Part shown: piece by piece, positions 5,244 to 9,629 of the stretch | How the letters are laid out: each line of letters starts with the position of its first letter | Position numbering within the stretch: the first letter of the stretch is position 1 | Assembly (NCBI GenBank): GCA_023435945.1 | Contig: JAEZLB010000334.1 | Span: 1 to 9,629, forward strand | DNA length: 9,629 nt | Reading direction: 5' to 3' | Source: Pseudomonadota bacterium | GTDB lineage: Bacteria; Pseudomonadota; Gammaproteobacteria; Burkholderiales; Burkholderiaceae_D | Made by a program: the position numbers and the translations under genes | The notes under the pieces: generated by a model | What the model saw: only the letters and a program-made list of their open reading frames with translations | Told to the model about the DNA's origin: nothing | Database searches by the model: none

Positions 5244-8123
5244 TTACTTGGCTTCGGCCGATTCCGCACCCAGCGGAATTCGCTCGGTACTGGCCAGCTC
5301 AAGCTGCTTGGTGTTGAAGCGATTGTAAGAACGCTGCCATTCAGACGGCTGGGTAACCGGCATCACCTGCACCGCCGTGACCTTGTACTCAGGGCAGTTG
5401 GTCGCCCAGTCTGACGAGTTGGTGGTGATCACGTTCGCACCCGATTCCGGGAAGTGGAAGGTGGTATAGACCACGCCCGGCTGGATGCGCTCGGTCACGT
5501 CCGCGCGCAATACGGTTTGACCCGCACGCGATTCGATACCCACCCAGTCGCCATCCTTGATGCCGCGCTCTGCTGCGTCATCCGGATGAATTTCAAGACG
5601 GTCTTCGCTGTGCCACATATTGTTGAAGGTACGACGGGTTTGAGCACCCACGTTGTACTGCGACAAGATACGGCCGGTCGTCAGGATCAATGGATAATCC
5701 TTGTTCACACGTTCACCGCTACCGAAGAACTTGGTCGGGATGAAGCGGCCTTTACCACGCACGAATTCCTGCACGTGCATGGTTGGCGTGCCTTCCGGTG
5801 CTGCATCGTTACAAGGCCACTGGATGCTGCCGCCCAATTCTTCGATGCGCTTGAAGGAGACGCCACGGAAGGTCGGGGTCAGTGCCGCGATCTCGTCCAT
5901 GATCTCGCTGGGGTGACGATAGCTCATCGGATAACCCAAGGCATTCGCCAGCATCTGCGTGACCTCCCAGTCGGAGTAACCGGCTTTGGGTGGCATCACT
6001 TTACGCACGCGGGAAATACGACGCTCCGCATTGGTGAAGGTGCCGTCTTTTTCGAGGAAGGAAGAACCTGGCAGGAATACATGAGCGTATTTCGCGGTTT
6101 CGTTCAGGAACAAATCCTGCACCACGATACACTCCATCGCTTCCAGCGCAGCCGTTACGTGCTGGGTGTTCGGGTCGGACTGAACAATGTCTTCGCCTTC
6201 GCAGTACAGGCCCATGAAAGTGCCATCCAGAGCGGCATCGAACATGTTCGGAATGCGCAGGCCCGGTTCCGGATCCAGTTTGCAGTTCCACAGCGCTTCG
6301 AATTCAGCACGCGCGGTAGTATCGGAAACGTGACGGTAACCTGGCAGTTCATGCGGGAAGGAACCCATGTCGCACGAACCTTGCACGTTGTTCTGGCCGC
6401 GCAGCGGATTCACGCCCACGCCTTCACGACCGATGTTGCCGGTTGCCATCGCCAGGTTGGCGATACCGATAACGGTGGTCGAACCTTGGGCATGCTCGGT
6501 CACGCCCAGGCCGTAGTAGATCGCTGCATTGCCGCCGGTGGCGAACAGGCGTGCTGCACCGCGGATGTGTTCCGCAGGTACGCCGGTTGCGGCTTCCACG
6601 GATTCGGGTGAGTTCTCTTGCAACAAAACGAAGTCTTTCCACTCTTCGAAAGAATCCACCTCGCAACGTTCAGCGATAAAGTCCGGCTTGTACAAACCTT
6701 CGCTGATGATCACGTGTGCCAGCGCATTGACGATCGCCACGTTGGAACCGGGTTTCAGCTTCAGGTGGAAGTCTGCTTTGATATGCGCGGATTTCACCAT
6801 CTCCGTGGTGCGCGGATCGATCACGATCAGCTTCGCACCTTCGCGGATACGGCGCTTCATTTGCGATGCAAAAACAGGGTGACCCGATGCCGGGTTAGCA
6901 CCGATCACCATGATCACGTCGGACTTCATGACGGAATCGAAAGTCTGCGTGCCCGCGGATTCGCCCAGGGTTTGCTTCAGGCCATAACCGGTTGGCGAGT
7001 GGCAAACGCGGGCGCAGGTATCCACGTTGTTGTTACCGAAGGCGGCACGTACCAACTTCTGCACCAGGTAGGTTTCTTCATTGGTACAACGGGAAGACGT
7101 AATGCCACCGATGGAAGAACGGCCATGTTTCGCCTGGATACGACGGAACTCGGAAGCCGCGTAGCTAATAGCCTCTTCCCAGGACACTTCACGCCATGGA
7201 TCGGTAATCTTCTTGCGGATCATCGGCTTGAGCATGCGATCTTTATGCGTTGCATAACCCCATGCGAAACGGCCTTTCACGCAGGCATGTCCATGGTTCG
7301 CATGACCGTCAGGATTCGGTACCATGCGCACCACTTCATTGCCCTTCATTTCAGCGCGAAAGGAGCAGCCGACGCCGCAGTAGGCGCAGGTGGTGACTTT
7401 GCTGTGCTCAGCCTGGCCCAGCATGATGACGGTTTTTTCCGTCAGCGTCGCAGTCGGGCAAACGTTCACACAGGCACCGCAGGAGACGCATTCCGAATCC
7501 AGGAAGTTGTCGTTCTGGCTCGCGGCAACACGGGAATCGAAACCGCGGCCGTCGATGGTCAGCGCGAAAGTGCCCTGCGTTTCCTCGCAGGCACGTACGC
7601 AGCGATTACAGACGATACATTTGGACGGATCGTAGGTGAAGTAAGGGTTGGATTCATCCTTCTTCATCTTCAGATGGTTTTTGCCTTCGTAACCGTAGCG
7701 TACTTCGCGCAAACCGGTCACACCCGCCATGTCTTGCAGCTCGCAATTGCCGTTGGTCGGGCAGGTCAGGCAGTCCAGCGGGTGATCGGAGATATACAAC
7801 TCCATCATGCCCTTGCGGATTTCTTGCAATTTGGGTGTCTGGGTACGCACTTTCATGCCAGGATCAACCGGCGTGGTACAGGACGCCGGATAACCACGAC
7901 GGCCTTCGATTTCAACCAGGCACACACGACAGGAACCGAAAGCTTCCAGGCTTTCGGTGGCGCACAGTTTAGGGATGCTGGTGCCCATCAGGGCAGCAGC
8001 GCGCATTACAGAGGTGCCAGCAGGCACGGTCACTTCGACGCCGTCGATGTCCAGCGTGACCATGACTTCGGATGCTTTGGCAGGCGTGCCAAAATCCGGA
8101 CGTTTCGCTTCGGTCATGTTCAT
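5244..8123 (-). CDS. fdsA: FdsA, catalytic alpha subunit of soluble NAD-dependent formate dehydrogenase
   Basis: This 959-residue cytoplasmic enzyme oxidises formate to CO2 at a bis-MGD Mo or W centre. The N-terminal 2Fe-2S ferredoxin-like domain has C54, C65, C68 and C82. The His-Cys 4Fe-4S motif follows with H114, C118, C121 and C127. Two ferredoxin-type 4Fe-4S sets are at C169/172/175/179 and C212/215/218/222. The 4Fe-4S cluster beside the cofactor uses C246, C249, C253 and C281. In DTCARVCHSPTG the metal ligand is C374 (encoded TGC, so cysteine and not selenocysteine), next to H375; catalytic arginine R575 is in GVNPLRGQNNVQG. The C-terminal MGD-binding domain is complete. AAGGA lies 7 bases before the ATG at 8123. 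The relay matches Rhodobacter and Cupriavidus FdsA. Whether Mo or W is bound cannot be read from the sequence. Confidence 0.98.
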   Translation of the reverse strand: MNMTEAKRPDFGTPAKASEVMVTLDIDGVEVTVPAGTSVMRAAALMGTSIPKLCATESLEAFGSCRVCLVEIEGRRGYPASCTTPVDPGMKVRTQTPKLQEIRKGMMELYISDHPLDCLTCPTNGNCELQDMAGVTGLREVRYGYEGKNHLKMKKDESNPYFTYDPSKCIVCNRCVRACEETQGTFALTIDGRGFDSRVAASQNDNFLDSECVSCGACVNVCPTATLTEKTVIMLGQAEHSKVTTCAYCGVGCSFRAEMKGNEVVRMVPNPDGHANHGHACVKGRFAWGYATHKDRMLKPMIRKKITDPWREVSWEEAISYAASEFRRIQAKHGRSSIGGITSSRCTNEETYLVQKLVRAAFGNNNVDTCARVCHSPTGYGLKQTLGESAGTQTFDSVMKSDVIMVIGANPASGHPVFASQMKRRIREGAKLIVIDPRTTEMVKSAHIKADFHLKLKPGSNVAIVNALAHVIISEGLYKPDFIAERCEVDSFEEWKDFVLLQENSPESVEAATGVPAEHIRGAARLFATGGNAAIYYGLGVTEHAQGSTTVIGIANLAMATGNIGREGVGVNPLRGQNNVQGSCDMGSFPHELPGYRHVSDTTARAEFEALWNCKLDPEPGLRIPNMFDAALDGTFMGLYCEGEDIVQSDPNTQHVTAALEAMECIVVQDLFLNETAKYAHVFLPGSSFLEKDGTFTNAERRISRVRKVMPPKAGYSDWEVTQMLANALGYPMSYRHPSEIMDEIAALTPTFRGVSFKRIEELGGSIQWPCNDAAPEGTPTMHVQEFVRGKGRFIPTKFFGSGERVNKDYPLILTTGRILSQYNVGAQTRRTFNNMWHSEDRLEIHPDDAAERGIKDGDWVGIESRAGQTVLRADVTERIQPGVVYTTFHFPESGANVITTNSSDWATNCPEYKVTAVQVMPVTQPSEWQRSYNRFNTKQLELASTERIPLGAESAEAK

Positions 8124-8163
8124 AATAAATTCCTTTGTTTATCTACTGCCACAGCAAATAAAA

Positions 8164-8276
8164 GAGCGTTTAACAAAAGGAAGCGGAGCGGTTCTGAGTA
8201 GGCGCGCCGCCGCAGGCAGTACAACTTGGTACGACCAGGCGGCGCAACACCCTCAGAATCATTTTGTTAAACGCTC
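8164..8276. repeat. Long imperfect palindrome filling the fdsB-fdsA gap
   Basis: Outer arms gagcgtttaacaaaa (8164-8178) and ttttgttaaacgctc (8262-8276) are perfect 15-bp complements. Inside, ttctgag (8192-8198) pairs with ctcagaa (8252-8258), and gcgccgcc (8204-8211) pairs with ggcggcgc (8238-8245). A further weak gtac/gtac pairing (8219-8222 with 8229-8232) lies near the tip. The element is 113 bases long and would fold as one long hairpin in the fds mRNA. The outer right arm includes two bases of the fdsB stop codon. No T run follows and no clear target-site duplication is seen. It could be a MITE- or REP-like palindromic repeat or an RNA processing/stabilising hairpin. Confidence 0.8.
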
Positions 8277-9629
8277 ACGCCGCTTGCTTAGCAGGGGCTT
8301 CGTCACCGAAGTCCTGCGGGAAGTGGTTCAGCGCGGACAGAACCGGGAATGGCGTCATGCCGCCCATTGCACACAACGATCCGTTCAGCATCAGATCGCA
8401 CAAATCGCGCAGCAAATGGATTTGCTGTGGACGGTTTTCGTTGGCAATGATTTTGTCCATCACCTCAACACCGCGCGTCGAGCCGATGCGGCACGGTGTG
8501 CATTTACCGCAGGATTCGGCTGCGCAGAACTCCATCGAATAGCGCGCCTGCTTGGCCATGTCGACCGTATCATCGAATACCACCAGGCCGCCGTGACCGA
8601 CCGTCGCGCCTACTGCGGCGAACGCTTCGTAATCGCAAGGCAGATCGAATTGCGATTCAGGCATATAAGCACCCAGCGGACCACCGAACTGCACAGCACG
8701 GATGGGACGACCGTTTTCAGTGCCGCCGCCAAAGTCATACAGCAGTTCACGCAAAGTCACACCAAACGCTTTCTCCACCAAACCGCCGAATTTGATGTTG
8801 CCGGCCAGCTGGAATGGCAGGGTGCCTCGCGAACGACCCATGCCCAGATCGCGGTAGAAGGCCGAACCTTTTTGCAGAATCAGCGGCACCGAGGCCAGCG
8901 AAATTACGTTATTGATCACCGTAGGTTTGCCGAACAAACCTTGCAGCGCTGGCAAGGGTGGTTTGGCACGCACAATGCCGCGTTTGCCTTCCACGCTTTC
9001 CAGCAGTGCGGTTTCTTCGCCGCACACATAAGAACCTGCGCCTTTACGCACTTCCAGGTGGAAGGTCTTGCCGGAACCGAGGATGTTATCGCCTAGATAA
9101 CCTGCCTTGATGGCATTGGCGATCGCTTCATTCAGGGCATCGATAGCGTGCGGATACTCGGAACGGCAGTAGATGTAGCCCTTGGTCGCGCCAACAGCGA
9201 GCCCAGCAATCGCCATGCCTTCTGCCAGCATCAGCGGATCGTCTTCCATCACCATCCGGTCGGAGAAAGTGCCGGAGTCGCCTTCGTCAGCGTTACAGAC
9301 GATGTATTTCTGAGCGGCTTTTGCACCCAGCACGGTTTTCCATTTGATACCGGTCGGGAAAGCTGCGCCGCCACGGCCACGCAGGCCGGAATCGGTTACT
9401 TCCTGGACGATAGCCTCCGGCGTCATGGTCAGCGCTTTTTTCAGGCCGGCGAAACCGTCATGCGCGACATAATCTTCGACCGATACGGGATCGATAACGC
9501 CAACACGTGCGAAGGTCACACGTTCCTGGTTTTTCAGGTAAGGGATTTCTTCGGTCAGCCCCAGCGACAAGGCGTGCTGACCGCCGTGCAGGAAGTCGGC
9601 GTCGAACAGCACGGGGACATCTTTCTTGC
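8275..9629 (-). CDS. fdsB: FdsB, flavin/NADH subunit of formate dehydrogenase (5' end outside window)
   Basis: The frame is open to the right edge, so the N-terminus is missing; about 451 residues are visible. FdsB carries FMN and a 4Fe-4S cluster and passes electrons from FdsA to NAD+, resembling NuoF and HoxF. Counting from the GTG codon at 9612, GLRGRGGAAFPTG (76-88) and CNADEGDSGTF (106-116) are the FMN/NAD(H) sites, and GAGSYVCGEETALLES (191-206) follows. The 4Fe-4S ligands are C368, C371 and C374 in ESCGKCTPC, plus C414 in GSLCAMGG. That GTG is an internal valine, because KKDVP precedes it in frame. fdsG should lie further right. A 151-base palindromic gap separates it from fdsA. Confidence 0.97.
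   Translation of the reverse strand, partial: KKDVPVLFDADFLHGGQHALSLGLTEEIPYLKNQERVTFARVGVIDPVSVEDYVAHDGFAGLKKALTMTPEAIVQEVTDSGLRGRGGAAFPTGIKWKTVLGAKAAQKYIVCNADEGDSGTFSDRMVMEDDPLMLAEGMAIAGLAVGATKGYIYCRSEYPHAIDALNEAIANAIKAGYLGDNILGSGKTFHLEVRKGAGSYVCGEETALLESVEGKRGIVRAKPPLPALQGLFGKPTVINNVISLASVPLILQKGSAFYRDLGMGRSRGTLPFQLAGNIKFGGLVEKAFGVTLRELLYDFGGGTENGRPIRAVQFGGPLGAYMPESQFDLPCDYEAFAAVGATVGHGGLVVFDDTVDMAKQARYSMEFCAAESCGKCTPCRIGSTRGVEVMDKIIANENRPQQIHLLRDLCDLMLNGSLCAMGGMTPFPVLSALNHFPQDFGDEAPAKQAA

Noticed and set aside
5454..6611. Plus-strand open frame of 385 codons opposite fdsA
   Set aside because: Same antisense shadow pattern; it covers the MGD-binding half of FdsA and shows no family features.
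7000..7020. Possible selenocysteine at the FdsA metal ligand
   Set aside because: The ligand codon reads TGC on the minus strand, so it is cysteine; no in-frame TGA is present.
6618..8201. Plus-strand open frame of 527 codons opposite fdsA
   Set aside because: It is antisense to the well-supported catalytic subunit. Its His/Arg/Phe-rich composition is typical of the reverse complement of a GC-biased gene, and it has no recognisable motif.
7957..9096. Plus-strand open frame of 379 codons spanning the palindrome and opposite fdsB
   Set aside because: Antisense shadow across two real genes and an intergenic repeat; no coherent protein features.
1..9629. tRNA, rRNA, CRISPR array, insertion sequence or phage genes
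   Set aside because: No cloverleaf-like sequence, regularly spaced direct repeats, transposase or integrase motifs were seen in the gaps or frames.

Overview
All supportable genes lie on the minus strand, so the window reads biologically from right to left. It looks like an accessory-metabolism locus of a betaproteobacterium. The assignment rests on the fds-type soluble formate dehydrogenase operon in the order B-A-fdhD-D, the proteobacterial codon style and the long GC-driven antisense open frames. It is an inference; no rRNA or other lineage marker is present.

Layout from right to left: a formate dehydrogenase operon comes first. It holds fdsB (flavin/NADH subunit, 5' end cut off by the window edge; fdsG would lie beyond it), a 151-base gap filled by a long imperfect palindrome, fdsA (Mo/W catalytic subunit), fdhD (sulfur transfer to the cofactor) and fdsD (small delta subunit). 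A convincing intrinsic terminator (3969-4002) follows. Next is an unrecognised gene (about 3313-3944) whose strongly marked start is out of frame with its body, consistent with one lost base in a G run. After a 211-base gap with a perfect 15-bp inverted repeat comes a tungstate ABC transporter, tupA-tupB-tupC, with a terminator-like hairpin between tupA and tupB and a 4-base ATGA overlap between tupB and tupC. Last is the N-terminal 238 codons of a MOT1-type molybdate/sulfate-like permease, cut off by the left edge.

The genes form a coherent set. FdsA needs a bis-molybdopterin-guanine-dinucleotide cofactor carrying Mo or W, FdhD supplies the sulfido ligand, and FdsB passes electrons to NAD+. 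TupABC (tungstate) and the MOT1-like permease (molybdate) would import the metal. Linking a tungstate-selective importer and a molybdate permease to one Fds enzyme makes the metal used by this enzyme the main biological question. The unknown gene sits between enzyme and transporters and is the least understood coding part.

No tRNA, rRNA, CRISPR array, insertion sequence or phage gene was seen. No gap between genes exceeds 300 bases; the larger ones (8124-8274, 3102-3312, 3945-4087, 715-822, 2208-2285) are described individually.
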